DNA of 64,000 nucleotides from Sulfurimicrobium sp963779055 (GCA_963779055.1 CAVZWN010000001.1:372001-436000); one strand, 5' to 3'. Numbered from the stretch's first letter, positions 27,782-37,213 are shown. Notes: generated by a model from the letters alone, not told the origin. Program-made: numbers and translations.

Positions 27782-28138
27782 TTACTTGCTGATCGTGGTC
27801 AGCGGGTATTGTGTTTGAGCGATACCCAGTTTGGCGTCTTCGCTTGCTTCCTTGGCATTTTTAATGACGGCTGCGCTGTCAAATTTCTTGGCGGCTTCTC
27901 GGGCCTTCTTTAATGAGTCCATGGCGGTTGTCCATAAGCCTTTTTTCTCCTGGGCAGCCTTGACATCCGCTTCTGCCTGCGCCAGTGCCTGCTTGGCCTG
28001 GTCCGACAGTTGCTGCTTGGGCGCTTCTGTCGTGGCGGGTGCCTTGGCTGGCTCTGATTTTACTGGTGCGGTGCTTGTTGCGCAGCCAGATAACATCAGC
28101 AGACCGGCTGTGGCGAACGTAAGCATGATTTTTTGCAT
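27782..28138 (-). CDS. Small lipoprotein with helical repeat-like body
   Basis: 118 aa. MQKIMLTFATAGLLMLSGCATS is a lipoprotein signal with lipobox LSGC. The mature part starts with a Pro/Ala/Lys/Thr linker (about 25-45) and continues as Ala/Lys-rich helices (QAKQALAQAEADVKAAQEKKGLW...). The ATG at 28138 is preceded by AGAGGAGT and is better than the ATG at 28231, which would add 31 residues before the signal. Function unknown; such proteins are common in betaproteobacteria. Convergent with pgl. Confidence 0.75.
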   Translation of the reverse strand: MQKIMLTFATAGLLMLSGCATSTAPVKSEPAKAPATTEAPKQQLSDQAKQALAQAEADVKAAQEKKGLWTTAMDSLKKAREAAKKFDSAAVIKNAKEASEDAKLGIAQTQYPLTTISK

Positions 28139-28325
28139 GGAATATCGACTCCTCTGGTTATAAGTGAATGTTGTTTCCGTTTTGCAGGCTGGATGCAGGT
28201 GCGGGCTTCTTTGGGCCGCATTCCGAAACATCCGGCGCAGGGGGTAACATAATGGTTTGCGGCCAATTCGTCAAACAGCGTCGGCGGCACTGTTGAAATG
28301 CCGTGCTCTGCCGCATGAGCGCCAG

Positions 28326-28354
28326 TTTACCGTGCAAGGTCAAACCCGTATAAT
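28326..28354 (+). promoter_or_regulatory. Sigma-70 promoter of guaB
   Basis: TTTACC, 17 nt spacer, TATAAT; the transcript would start about 25 nt before the guaB ATG at 28385, with AAGGA as ribosome site. Confidence 0.65.
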
Positions 28355-28384
28355 GGCGTCTTTGTAAATAAGGATAAAAAAATC

Positions 28385-29845
28385 ATGCGTGTCGTTCAAA
28401 AAGCGCTCACCTTTGACGATGTTCTGCTGATTCCCGCCCATTCCGCTGTTCTGCCCCGCGATGTCAGCCTGAGCACCCAGCTTACCAAGGAAATCACACT
28501 CAATCTGCCGCTGGTTTCTGCCGCCATGGATACGGTTACGGAAGGTCGTCTGGCAATTGCTCTGGCGCAAGAGGGCGGCATTGGTATCGTTCACAAGAAC
28601 TTTACTTCCAAGGAACAGGCTGCTCAGGTGTCGATGGTCAAGCGTTTTGAGAGCGGTGTGGTCAAAGATCCTATTACCATTTCTCCATCCATGACCGTGC
28701 GTGACGTTCTCCAGCTTACGCGTCAGCACAAGATTTCCGGCCTGCCAGTCGTAGAAAATGGCCTCGTGGTGGGTATTGTTACCAACCGCGACCTGAGGTT
28801 TGAGAGCAATCTGGATCAGCCGATCAAGAATATCATGACGCCGCGTGAGCGCCTGATCACGGTCAAGGAAGGCGCATCGCGCGATGAGGCGCTGGCGCTG
28901 ATGCACAAGCATCGTCTGGAGCGTGTGCTGGTCATCAATGACGATTTTGCACTGCGCGGTCTGATCACGGTCAAGGATATTCAGAAATCCACTGAACACC
29001 CGCTGGCCTGCAAGGATAGCCTGGGCCGTCTGCGCGTGGGCGCAGCTGTGGGCGTGGGTGCTGGCACCGAGGAACGTGTGGAATTGCTGGCGGAAGCCGG
29101 TGTGGACGTGATTGTGGTTGACACCGCGCATGGCCACTCTCAGGGCGTGCTGGAGCGCGTACAGTGGGTCAAGAAGAATTTCCCTCAGGTGCAGGTGATT
29201 GGCGGCAATATTGCTACCGGTTCAGCGGCCCTTGCCCTGGTTGATCATGGCGCCGATGCAGTGAAGGTCGGTATCGGTCCTGGCTCCATCTGTACCACAC
29301 GTATCGTGGCTGGTGTCGGCGTGCCGCAGATCACTGCGGTGGATAATGTGGCCCAGGCGCTGCGCGATACTGGTATCCCGCTGATTGCTGATGGCGGTAT
29401 TCGCTATTCCGGTGATATTTCCAAGGCCATCGCAGCTGGGGCGCATCTGGTGATGCTGGGTGGCCTGTTTGCCGGAACCGAGGAAGCACCGGGTGAAATC
29501 GAATTGTTCCAGGGCCGTTCTTATAAATCCTACCGTGGCATGGGTAGCCTGGGCGCCATGCAGCAAGGCTCGAAGGACCGTTACTTCCAGGACAACGAAG
29601 CCAATGCCGATAAACTGGTTCCGGAAGGCATCGAAGGCCGCGTGCCTTACAAAGGCAGTGTCCTGACCGTGATTCACCAGTTGATGGGCGGCTTGCGCTC
29701 CAGCATGGGCTATCTCGGATGCAAAAACATCGCCGACATGCATGCAAAGGCAGAATTTATGGAAATCAGCAACGCTGGCATGCGTGAATCGCATGTCCAC
29801 GACGTGCAGATCACCAAGGAAGCGCCGAACTACCACGTCGATTAA
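28385..29845 (+). CDS. guaB: IMP dehydrogenase
   Basis: Converts IMP to XMP, first committed step to GMP. 486 aa. N-terminal barrel part, two CBS domains (about 95-200: VRDVLQLTRQHKISGLPVV and PRERLITVKEGASRDEAL), then the catalytic loop GPGSICTTRIVAGVGVPQ with the active cysteine, and the flap with YRGMGSLGAM and EGRVPYKG. guaA follows, separated by an inserted inverted repeat. Confidence 0.96.
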   Translation: MRVVQKALTFDDVLLIPAHSAVLPRDVSLSTQLTKEITLNLPLVSAAMDTVTEGRLAIALAQEGGIGIVHKNFTSKEQAAQVSMVKRFESGVVKDPITISPSMTVRDVLQLTRQHKISGLPVVENGLVVGIVTNRDLRFESNLDQPIKNIMTPRERLITVKEGASRDEALALMHKHRLERVLVINDDFALRGLITVKDIQKSTEHPLACKDSLGRLRVGAAVGVGAGTEERVELLAEAGVDVIVVDTAHGHSQGVLERVQWVKKNFPQVQVIGGNIATGSAALALVDHGADAVKVGIGPGSICTTRIVAGVGVPQITAVDNVAQALRDTGIPLIADGGIRYSGDISKAIAAGAHLVMLGGLFAGTEEAPGEIELFQGRSYKSYRGMGSLGAMQQGSKDRYFQDNEANADKLVPEGIEGRVPYKGSVLTVIHQLMGGLRSSMGYLGCKNIADMHAKAEFMEISNAGMRESHVHDVQITKEAPNYHVD

Positions 29846-29931
29846 TGGGTCATGAGACCTGGGTAATGGGAAAAAATCCCATTACCCTTACATCACCCAT
29901 TCCCCATTTCTCATTACCGGCTTCCTCTCAA
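29846..29931. repeat. Inverted repeat of the GGGTAATGGG family between guaB and guaA
   Basis: Almost the whole 86-nt guaB-guaA spacer is repeat: a perfect hairpin GGGTAATGGGA / TCCCATTACCC (29861-29887), followed by degenerate CATCACCCAT, CCCCAT and TCATTACC units. The same ATGGGTGATGGG-type words fill the ybaB-recR spacer. The guaA start has no clear ribosome site in front of it. Confidence 0.75.
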
Positions 29932-31494
29932 ATGCACCAGAAAATCCTCATTCTCGATTTCGGTTCCCAGTACACCCAGCTGATCGCACGTCGCGTGCGG
30001 GAATCCAGCGTCTATTGCGAGCTGCACCCCTGCGATGTCAGTGCAGAATTTATCCGTGAATTCAAGCCGCAGGGCATCATTCTCTCCGGCGGACCCTCCT
30101 CGGTGTATGAGGAAGAAACACCGCGCGCTCCTGACGTGGTATTCCAGCTTGGCGTCCCGGTGCTGGGCATCTGCTACGGCATGCAGACCATGGCGGCGCA
30201 ACTGGGCGGCAAAGTGGAGAATGCTTCCCACCGCGAGTTCGGCTATGCCGAGGTGCGTGCACAAGGCCATTCCACCCTGCTGCGCGATATTCAGGATCGC
30301 GGCAACGAGGAAGGCCATGGTCTGCTCGATGTGTGGATGAGCCACGGTGACAAGGTGACGGAACTGCCGGCCGGTTTCAAGGTGATCTGTTCCAACGCTG
30401 CTACGCCGATCGCTGGCATGGCCGATGAAGCGCGTCATTTCTACGGCGTCCAGTTCCACCCGGAAGTGACACACACTCTGCAAGGCAAGGCGATCTTCGA
30501 ACGTTTCGTGCATGACATTTGCAACTGTGGCTATGACTGGAATATGCCGGATTACGTGGAAGAAGCGATCGGCAAGATCCGTTCTGAAGTGGGTTCGGAC
30601 GAGGTCATCCTCGGCCTGTCGGGCGGCGTAGACTCCTCGGTGGTGGCGGCGCTGCTGCATCGCGCCATCGGCGATCAACTGACCTGCGTTTTTGTGGATA
30701 ACGGTTTGCTGCGCCTGAACGAAGCCGAACAGGTGATGAAGACTTTTGCCGACAATCTTGGCGTTAAAGTCATCCACGTCGATGCCAGCGCGGAATTCAT
30801 GAAGCATCTGGTGGGTGTGTCCGACCCGGAACAGAAGCGCAAGATCATCGGCCGCGAGTTTGTCGAAGTATTCCAGAGCGAATCGGCCAAGCTGCCGAAC
30901 GCCAAGTGGCTGGCGCAGGGAACCATCTACCCGGATGTGATCGAATCGGCCAGCTCCAAGACCAAGAAAGCGCATACCATCAAGTCGCACCACAATGTCG
31001 GCGGGCTGCCGGATACGCTGCATCTCAAGCTTTGCGAGCCACTGCGAGAACTGTTCAAGGATGAGGTGCGCGAACTGGGCGTCGCCCTGGGTTTACCGCA
31101 CGACATGGTGTATCGCCATCCCTTCCCGGGACCGGGTCTAGGAGTGCGTATTCTGGGCGAAGTGAAGAAAGAGTACGCTGACCTGTTGCGCCGCGCCGAT
31201 GCCATCTTCATTGAAGAGCTGCGTGCTTCCGGGTGGTACGAGAAAACTTCACAGGCCTTTGCCGTATTTTTGCCAGTGAAAGCGGTAGGGGTGATGGGCG
31301 ATGGCCGCACCTATGACTACGTTGTCGCTTTGCGCGCGGTACAGACCCAGGATTTCATGACCGCTCACTGGGCAGAACTGCCTTATACGCTGCTAGGTAA
31401 AGTTTCCAATCGCATCATCAACGAAGTGCGCGGTATCAACCGTGTGGTCTACGATATCTGTGGAAAACCACCCGGTACGATCGAGTGGGAATGA
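29932..31494 (+). CDS. guaA: GMP synthase (glutamine-hydrolysing)
   Basis: Aminates XMP to GMP. 520 aa from the ATG at 29932; the open frame further upstream translates the inserted repeat and is not protein-like. Class I glutaminase with nucleophile C81 (GICYGMQ), then the ATP pyrophosphatase P-loop LSGGVDSSVVA and the C-terminal dimerisation domain ending PPGTIEWE. Part of a guaBA operon. Confidence 0.96.
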   Translation: MHQKILILDFGSQYTQLIARRVRESSVYCELHPCDVSAEFIREFKPQGIILSGGPSSVYEEETPRAPDVVFQLGVPVLGICYGMQTMAAQLGGKVENASHREFGYAEVRAQGHSTLLRDIQDRGNEEGHGLLDVWMSHGDKVTELPAGFKVICSNAATPIAGMADEARHFYGVQFHPEVTHTLQGKAIFERFVHDICNCGYDWNMPDYVEEAIGKIRSEVGSDEVILGLSGGVDSSVVAALLHRAIGDQLTCVFVDNGLLRLNEAEQVMKTFADNLGVKVIHVDASAEFMKHLVGVSDPEQKRKIIGREFVEVFQSESAKLPNAKWLAQGTIYPDVIESASSKTKKAHTIKSHHNVGGLPDTLHLKLCEPLRELFKDEVRELGVALGLPHDMVYRHPFPGPGLGVRILGEVKKEYADLLRRADAIFIEELRASGWYEKTSQAFAVFLPVKAVGVMGDGRTYDYVVALRAVQTQDFMTAHWAELPYTLLGKVSNRIINEVRGINRVVYDICGKPPGTIEWE

Positions 31495-31734
31495 TGGCCT
31501 AAATAGCTGTATCTGGAATAACACCTGAGAAATTCGTCTGGCTGTGAATGCTGCAGCTCTGGCGTGGAAAAGCACTTCACAACCGGGGTTACTGGCTGTG
31601 TGCTTATAGTAGTGATGCGCATCGGTGCTTTTACCCTGCTAGGGGATTTCACTTATATGCCCGAAATAGCAATGAACTTTATAATCAAATAGTTGTGTTG
31701 TTTGAATTCTAAAGTGCTATTAACGGGAGCGTTT

Positions 31735-31938
31735 ATGTGTCCAGATGATGAAGATACAATCACCGGGGGTTTGGGTGACTCCGATTTCACCCACTGCAAG
31801 ACACGCTGGATTACTGCGGACTTGTATGACTGCCTAAACCTGGAAGCTGTATCCTGTGAGTTTGCGATGAGTTTTGGCTATGGCAGATTTTGCAAGCATC
31901 CGAACAGGCAGCAATTCGAGGGTGGCAGAGGAAGTTAA
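31735..31938 (+). CDS. Small hypothetical protein, Cys-containing
   Basis: 67 aa, MCPDDEDTITGGLGDSD... with four cysteines (residues 2, about 21, 33, 40, 53 region) and no membrane segment. A good ribosome site (ACGGGAGC) lies 5-8 nt before the ATG, which favours a real gene; an upstream TTG/ATG frame start at 31693 lacks one. The protein is not one I recognise. The 240 nt between guaA and this gene show no gene or RNA that I can identify. Confidence 0.5.
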   Translation: MCPDDEDTITGGLGDSDFTHCKTRWITADLYDCLNLEAVSCEFAMSFGYGRFCKHPNRQQFEGGRGS

Positions 31939-32029
31939 AATTTCAACATAATCATTTTGTTGTGATGATTATTGTGGAGTTTGGCTTATCCTGCTTCCTG
32001 TGATTCAGTTAACCGATGAGGATCAATAA

Positions 32030-32506
32030 ATGTATCTGAACAGAAAGAATATCCTGCTACCTGCTCTGCTGGCAGTATTTCTCAGTGCAACTGCGCCGGC
32101 CGCTCTGGCCCATGATCATGAGCATTCACACGACGAGGCCGTGCCACAAAAACTGTCTCTCAAAAACGGTCACAAGTGGGCTACCGATGAAAACCTGCGT
32201 CAGGCCATGAATCATATCCGCACCGAGATGGCGGCCAGTCAGCACGCCATTCACGAGAGCAAAATGTCACTACAGCAGTACCAGGGGCTGGCAAAAAAAA
32301 TTAACGATCAGATTGCATTCATGGTGCAGAACTGCAAGCTGGACAAAGATGCGGACGCCATGCTGCATATTGTTCTGGCTGACATCATTGCCGGTGCGGA
32401 TGTGCTGGCAGGGCAGGATGTGAGCAAGGCGCGTCAGGGTGCGGAAAAAATCGATCATGCGCTGAAAAATTACGGCACCTATTTCGAACACCCGGGCTGG
32501 CACTGA
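32030..32506 (+). CDS. Exported His-rich protein (DnrO-like)
   Basis: 158 aa. Signal peptide MYLNRKNILLPALLAVFLSATAPAALA, then a metal-binding-type stretch HDHEHSHDE, then a helical domain (KWATDENLRQAMNHIRTEM...YQGLAKKINDQIAFMVQNCKL) ending YGTYFEHPGWH. It resembles small periplasmic proteins sometimes named DnrO. A role with periplasmic metal is an inference from the His cluster and the neighbouring metal genes. Ribosome site GAGGA before the ATG. Confidence 0.65.
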   Translation: MYLNRKNILLPALLAVFLSATAPAALAHDHEHSHDEAVPQKLSLKNGHKWATDENLRQAMNHIRTEMAASQHAIHESKMSLQQYQGLAKKINDQIAFMVQNCKLDKDADAMLHIVLADIIAGADVLAGQDVSKARQGAEKIDHALKNYGTYFEHPGWH

Positions 32507-32582
32507 CCCGGAACCGGCCTGCCTTTGCTCAGGCAACTGATTTCCGGAATGTTCCAGAGCAGGCAGGCACGGCAAACCCGAT

Positions 32583-33911
32583 ATGACATTTTCTCTTCCC
32601 GTTGATCTAGGTGCTTTTATTGAGCGCTGGTTGTCCACGCCACAGTCATACGGCTTCTGGTGGCAGGTTGGCGTGCTGGCGCTGGCTGCGAGCGGTGCCC
32701 TGCTGGTGCATCGGGTTCTGAGCCAGAGCCTGGGACAACACACAGAAGGTCAGGAGCAAAACGCCATCCGGCGGCTGACGCTGAGCAGCATCCAGCGCCT
32801 GCTGTTTCCAATCAGCATGCTTTTTGGTGTGCTGGCGGGGAGGGCCCTGCTCGAAAGCATGGGTTACCCGGTCAAACTGCTCAATCTGGCCGTGCCGCTG
32901 CTCACTTCCCTGGCCACCATCCGGATCTCGGTCTACCTTCTGCGCAAGACCTTCCGTCAGGGACCAGCGGTGAAGGCCTGGGAAGGACTGATTTCCACTT
33001 CCGCCTGGATCGTCGTGGCGCTGCATCTCCTGGGCTGGCTGCCTGCCGTTCTGGACGCGCTGGATGCGCTTGCCTTGCAGGTGGGCGCTGTCCGTGTTTC
33101 CCTGCTGGGGGCCATCAAGCTGGTGCTGTCGGTTGCCCTGACCTGGCTACTGGCCCTGTGGCTGGCCCGCCTGATCGAAAACCGCCTGAACCGGGCGGAA
33201 TACGTGAACGCGGGCATGCAGGTGGCGCTGGTCAAGCTGAGCAAGTTTGGTTTGCTGACCCTGGCATCGTTGCTGGCGCTCCAGGCTGCCGGAATCGATC
33301 TGACCGCTTTGGCGGTGTTCGGCGGTGCGCTGGGCGTGGGCCTGGGCTTCGGCCTGCAGCGCATTGCCAGCAACTTCATCAGCGGTTTCATCGTCCTGTT
33401 TGACCGTTCCATAAGGCCCGGCGATGTCATCACCATCGGTGAGAAATTCGGCTGGGTGCAGGAGTTGCGCGCCCGCTACATTGTGGTACGTGATCGTGAC
33501 GGGGTGGAACGGCTTATTCCCAATGAAACCCTGATCACCAACGAGGTGATCAACTGGAGCTATACCGACCGCAGCGTGCGCCTCAAAATTCCCGTCTCCA
33601 TCAGCTACGACGATGACCCTGAACAGGCCATGGCCTTGCTGGTGGAAGCAGCGCAAGGCATTCCCCGTGTTCTGCAAGATCCTCCCCCCGCATCCAGGTT
33701 GCTGGCCTTCGGCGACAACGGGATTGAACTGGAATTGCGTGTCTGGATCAATGATCCGCAGCAGGGTCTGGTGGGCGTGCGTTCCGATGTGAACCTGCGC
33801 ATCTGGCGCCTGTTCAAGGCGGCTGGCATCGTCATTCCATTCCCGCAGCGCGATCTGCACCTGATCGGCCCAGTGCCAAATGCCCTGAAGGAAGGCGAAG
33901 TTTCAGCCTGA
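32583..33911 (+). CDS. MscS family mechanosensitive channel
   Basis: 442 aa, inner membrane, about five to six membrane segments before the pore. The pore helix and MscS beta domain are clear: FGGALGVGLGFGLQRIASNFISGFIVLFDRSIRPGDVI, then GWVQELRARYIVVRDRDGVERLIPN. C-terminal alpha/beta domain up to about residue 430. Longer than E. coli MscS (286 aa), like the YnaI/YbdG-type channels. It converges with the sulP gene, 3 nt apart. Confidence 0.88.
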   Translation: MTFSLPVDLGAFIERWLSTPQSYGFWWQVGVLALAASGALLVHRVLSQSLGQHTEGQEQNAIRRLTLSSIQRLLFPISMLFGVLAGRALLESMGYPVKLLNLAVPLLTSLATIRISVYLLRKTFRQGPAVKAWEGLISTSAWIVVALHLLGWLPAVLDALDALALQVGAVRVSLLGAIKLVLSVALTWLLALWLARLIENRLNRAEYVNAGMQVALVKLSKFGLLTLASLLALQAAGIDLTALAVFGGALGVGLGFGLQRIASNFISGFIVLFDRSIRPGDVITIGEKFGWVQELRARYIVVRDRDGVERLIPNETLITNEVINWSYTDRSVRLKIPVSISYDDDPEQAMALLVEAAQGIPRVLQDPPPASRLLAFGDNGIELELRVWINDPQQGLVGVRSDVNLRIWRLFKAAGIVIPFPQRDLHLIGPVPNALKEGEVSA

Positions 33912-33914
33912 GAT

Positions 33915-35451
33915 TTACCCCAGCTTGTCGTCCGCAAGGTGGTAATGAGGGTCTTCCCCCATATTGATTTCCACCATGGGCTTGGCGTTGGTCAGCACTT
34001 CCAGACAATCCGGGCTGAGGTGGCGCAGGTGCAGGCGCTTGCCGGCCTGCTGGTAGCGCGTGGCGAGGCTGTCGATGGCTTCGACGGCGGAATGATCCAT
34101 GACGCGGGCGCGGCGAAATTCCACCACCACTTCATCCGGATCATCCTTCGGGGTAAACAGGGTCTGGAATTCCGCCGTTGAGGCGAAGAACAGCGTGCCC
34201 TCCAGTTCATAGATTTTCCAGCCCTTGCCGTCGAGGTAAGTCTGCACCTTGATGTGCTTGGCGTGCTGCCAGGCGAACACCAAGGCGGAAATAATCACGC
34301 CGGTGACCACGGCGATGGCCAGGTCGGTGAGCACCGTAATCACGGTGACCGCGATCACGACCATGGCGTCGCTGCGCGGTACCTTGCGCATGGTGGCGAG
34401 GCTGCCCCATGCAAAGGTTTTTTGCGAGACCACGAACATCAGGCCGATCAGCGCGGCGAGCGGGATCATCTCGATCCACTGCGATGCAAACAGGATGAAT
34501 GACAGCAGGAACAGCGCGGCGGCGATGCCGGAGAGGCGCTGGGTTGCGCCGTTGTTCACGTTGATCATGCTCTGTCCGATCATGGCGCAGCCGCCCATGC
34601 CGCCGAAAAAGCCGGTCACCACGTTGGCGGAACCCTGGGCCACGCATTCGCGGTTGGGCATGCCGCGGGTGTCGGTCATTTCGTCGATCAGGTTCAGGGT
34701 CAGCAGGGATTCGATCAGGCCGATGGCGGCGAGAATCAGGCTGTAGGGGAAAATGATTTTCAGCGTTTCCCAGTTCAGCGGCACCTGCGGAAAGTGGAAT
34801 TGCGGCAGGCCGCCTTCGATGGAGGCCATGTCGCCCACGGTCTTGGTGTCGATGCCGGCAGAAAATCACCAGCAGGGAAACCGTCACGATGCCGGCCAGG
34901 GCGGACGGGACGGCCTTGGTAATGCGTGGCAGCAGGTAAATGATGGCCATGGTCAGCGCGATCAGGCCCAGCATGGTGTAGAGCTTCATGCCCGTCATCC
35001 AGACCGCTACACCATCCGGCCCCGGCATTTTGAAGTGACCCATCTGCGCCAGAAAAATCACGATGGCCAGACCGTTGACGAAGCCGAGCATGACCGGGAA
35101 GGGCACCATGCGGATGAACTTGCCCAGCTTCAATAGCCCGAATGTGATTTGCAGAATACCCATCAGCACCACGGTGGCGAACAGGTATTCCACGCCATGC
35201 TGCACCACCAGCGCCACCATCACCACCGCCAGCGCGCCTGTAGCGCCGGAAATCATGCCCGGCCGGCCGCCGAAAGCGGCGGTGATGAGACCCATGATGA
35301 AGGCGGCGTAGAGGCCGGTGAGTGGGTGGACCTGCGCCACGAAGGCGAAGGCGATAGCTTCCGGCACCAGCGCCAAGGCTACGGTCAGGCCGCTCAGGGT
35401 GCAGAGTTTGAGGCGGGAAAAGGAGTAATTCGAGCAGCTGTCTGGGGTCAT
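33915..35451 (-). pseudogene. SulP family anion transporter with STAS domain, split by a one-base shift
   Basis: The N-terminal part reads from MTPDSCSNYSFSRLK through SGLTVALALVPEAIAFAFVA and eight or so spans up to VTVSLLVIF; the frame then changes near 34860-34865 and continues as AGIDTKTVGDMASIEGG, GMGGCAMIGQSMINVN and a STAS domain (MDHSAVEAIDSLA). Removing one T of a TTTT run (minus strand) restores a 511-aa protein without other damage. So it is either a recent inactivation or a sequencing error. Substrate could be sulfate or bicarbonate. Divergent from arsR. Confidence 0.8.
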
Positions 35452-35655
35452 GCGACATCCAATGGAAATATTCACTTGCAAGAGGCAGGAATGGTTAAGC
35501 AGGCTTTCGGGGTTCATGCCAGGAGCGTCGAGGCAGGATAGAAACGAGCTACATCAAGAACCAGCGTTTTGTATAGTTTGTTGATTTTGGCCGGATTTTA
35601 ACACAGCAACACTTTCTGATAAATTTCAGGGCAGATCGCGGCGTGCATTCTTGTG

Positions 35656-35684
35656 TTGACTATATACGTCATGGCGAATATAGT
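35656..35684 (+). promoter_or_regulatory. arsR promoter with ArsR operator in the spacer
   Basis: TTGACT, 17-nt spacer, TATAGT: a near-consensus sigma-70 promoter. The spacer and -10 are covered by the palindrome TATATACGTCATGGCGAATATA split over 35661-35682 (half-sites TATATaCG / CGaATATA). The expected start point is about 35691, 2 nt before the arsR ATG, so the mRNA should be nearly leaderless; no ribosome site is present. Confidence 0.8.
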
Positions 35685-35692
35685 TTCGCTCC

Positions 35693-36037
35693 ATGAACGA
35701 ACAATCTCTTTTCGAATCTCTCTCGGACGAAACCCGCCGCCGCATCCTGGTGCTGATCCTGAAACACGAGGAGCTGTGCGTGTGCGAATTGTTTCAGGCC
35801 CTGGATGTGCCCCAGCCGAAAGTGTCGCGCCATCTGGCGGTTTTGCGCGAAGCAGAGGTGCTGGCGCAACGGCGTGAAGGCACCTGGGTTTTTTACCGCC
35901 TCGATCCGCAACTTCCTGCATGGGCCTATCGCATGCTGGGTTTGATGGCGGAAGGGGTGGAAAACGGCATCCCGTATCGCGAAGATGCCGAGCGTCTGGC
36001 AATCGCTGCAAATCGCCCGGTGCGCTGCGCCGCCTGA
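35693..36037 (+). CDS. arsR: Arsenical resistance repressor ArsR
   Basis: 114 aa winged-helix SmtB/ArsR-family repressor. The recognition region PQPKVSRHLAVLREAEVL is typical. The As(III) site in helix 3 is ELCVCELF: Cys29 and Cys31 are present, but the third ligand of E. coli ArsR (Cys37) is replaced by Phe34 here; a C-terminal Cys (VRCAA) might substitute. It starts the arsenic island and should repress itself and the ACR3 operon through the two identical operators. Confidence 0.92.
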   Translation: MNEQSLFESLSDETRRRILVLILKHEELCVCELFQALDVPQPKVSRHLAVLREAEVLAQRREGTWVFYRLDPQLPAWAYRMLGLMAEGVENGIPYREDAERLAIAANRPVRCAA

Positions 36038-36067
36038 TTTTTTTGTCTACTAATATCTGTAAATTCG

Positions 36068-36090
36068 AATATACGTCATGGCGAATAATA
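36068..36090 (+). promoter_or_regulatory. Second ArsR operator, before the ACR3 operon
   Basis: The 19-nt core ATATACGTCATGGCGAATA (36069-36087) is identical to the operator in the arsR promoter. It lies between arsR and the ACR3 gene, 45 nt before the latter's start. The -35/-10 equivalents are poor (ATTCGA / TAATAA), so this may be a weaker promoter or a roadblock on read-through from arsR. Confidence 0.75.
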
Positions 36091-36130
36091 ATCAGGGTAA
36101 GCGGAACGACGCCTGTGTTTGGAGGCTGAA

Positions 36131-37213
36131 GTGAGCGCGCAATGTGAAATCAGCGCCAAGGCCGCAACTGGCGCGGAAATGGGTTTTTTCGAGCGCTGGC
36201 TGACGCTGTGGGTGTTTCTCTGTATCGCGGTAGGAATCGTTCTCGGCCAGCTTTTTCCCGCGCCATTTCATTTTCTCGGTGGCCTGGAATTCGCGCAAGT
36301 GAATCTACCGGTCGGCCTGCTGATCTGGGTGATGATCATCCCCATGCTGCTCAGGATCGACTTCGGCGCCCTGCATCAGGTGCGCGCCCATGCACGCGGG
36401 ATCGGCGTAACGCTGTTCGTCAACTGGGCCATCAAACCGTTTTCCATGGCTTTGCTGGGGTGGATTTTTATTCGCCACCTGTTTGCACCTTATCTGCCGG
36501 CAGAGCAACTGGACAGCTACGTGGCCGGCCTGATCCTGCTGGCCGCTGCCCCCTGCACCGCGATGGTGTTCGTGTGGAGCCATCTCACCCGCGGCGAGCC
36601 GCTGTTTACCCTGTCGCAGGTGGCATTGAACGATGTCATCATGATCTTCGCCTTTGCGCCGCTGGTGGCCCTGCTGCTGGGCCTGTCAGCGATCAGCGTG
36701 CCATGGGACACGCTGTTCCTGTCGGTGCTGTTGTATATCGTCATGCCGGTCATCATCGCCCAGTGGTGGCGGCGCAGCCTGCTAAAGAAAGGCCAGCAAT
36801 CCTTTGATCGCACACTGCAGCGCCTCCATCCCTTCGGCCTCTCGGCACTGCTTGCCACGCTGGTGCTGCTGTTCGCCTTCCAGGGCGAGGCGATCATCAA
36901 ACAGCCTCTGGTGATTGCGCTACTGGCGGTGCCTATCCTGATCCAGGTGTTTTTCAACTCCGGGCTGGCCTACCTGCTCAACCGCAGGCTGGGCGTGGCT
37001 CACTGCGTGGCCGGGCCGTCGGCGCTGATCGGCGCCAGCAATTTTTTCGAGCTGGCGGTGGCGGCTGCCATCAGCCTGTTCGGCTTCGAGTCGGGCGCTG
37101 CGCTGGCCACGGTGGTGGGCGTGCTGATCGAAGTGCCGGTGATGCTGGCAGTGGTGAAGGTGGTCAATCGCAGCAAGGACTGGTATGAAGCGGGGGTAAT
37201 ACGACATGTTTGA
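36131..37213 (+). CDS. acr3: Arsenite efflux transporter, ACR3 family
   Basis: 360 aa, ten membrane segments, exports As(OH)3 from the cytosol. Family motifs: the conserved cysteine in LLAAAPCTAMVFVWS and the GPSALIGASNFFELAVAAAISLFG stretch. The GTG at 36131 has GGAGG 5 nt upstream; that same GGAGG makes the TTG at 36119 unlikely. It overlaps the ArsP-type gene by 8 nt. Confidence 0.93.
   Translation: MSAQCEISAKAATGAEMGFFERWLTLWVFLCIAVGIVLGQLFPAPFHFLGGLEFAQVNLPVGLLIWVMIIPMLLRIDFGALHQVRAHARGIGVTLFVNWAIKPFSMALLGWIFIRHLFAPYLPAEQLDSYVAGLILLAAAPCTAMVFVWSHLTRGEPLFTLSQVALNDVIMIFAFAPLVALLLGLSAISVPWDTLFLSVLLYIVMPVIIAQWWRRSLLKKGQQSFDRTLQRLHPFGLSALLATLVLLFAFQGEAIIKQPLVIALLAVPILIQVFFNSGLAYLLNRRLGVAHCVAGPSALIGASNFFELAVAAAISLFGFESGAALATVVGVLIEVPVMLAVVKVVNRSKDWYEAGVIRHV

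Noticed and set aside
31495..31734. RNA gene in the guaA downstream gap
   Set aside because: No tRNA cloverleaf, no rRNA-like sequence and no clear terminator were found.
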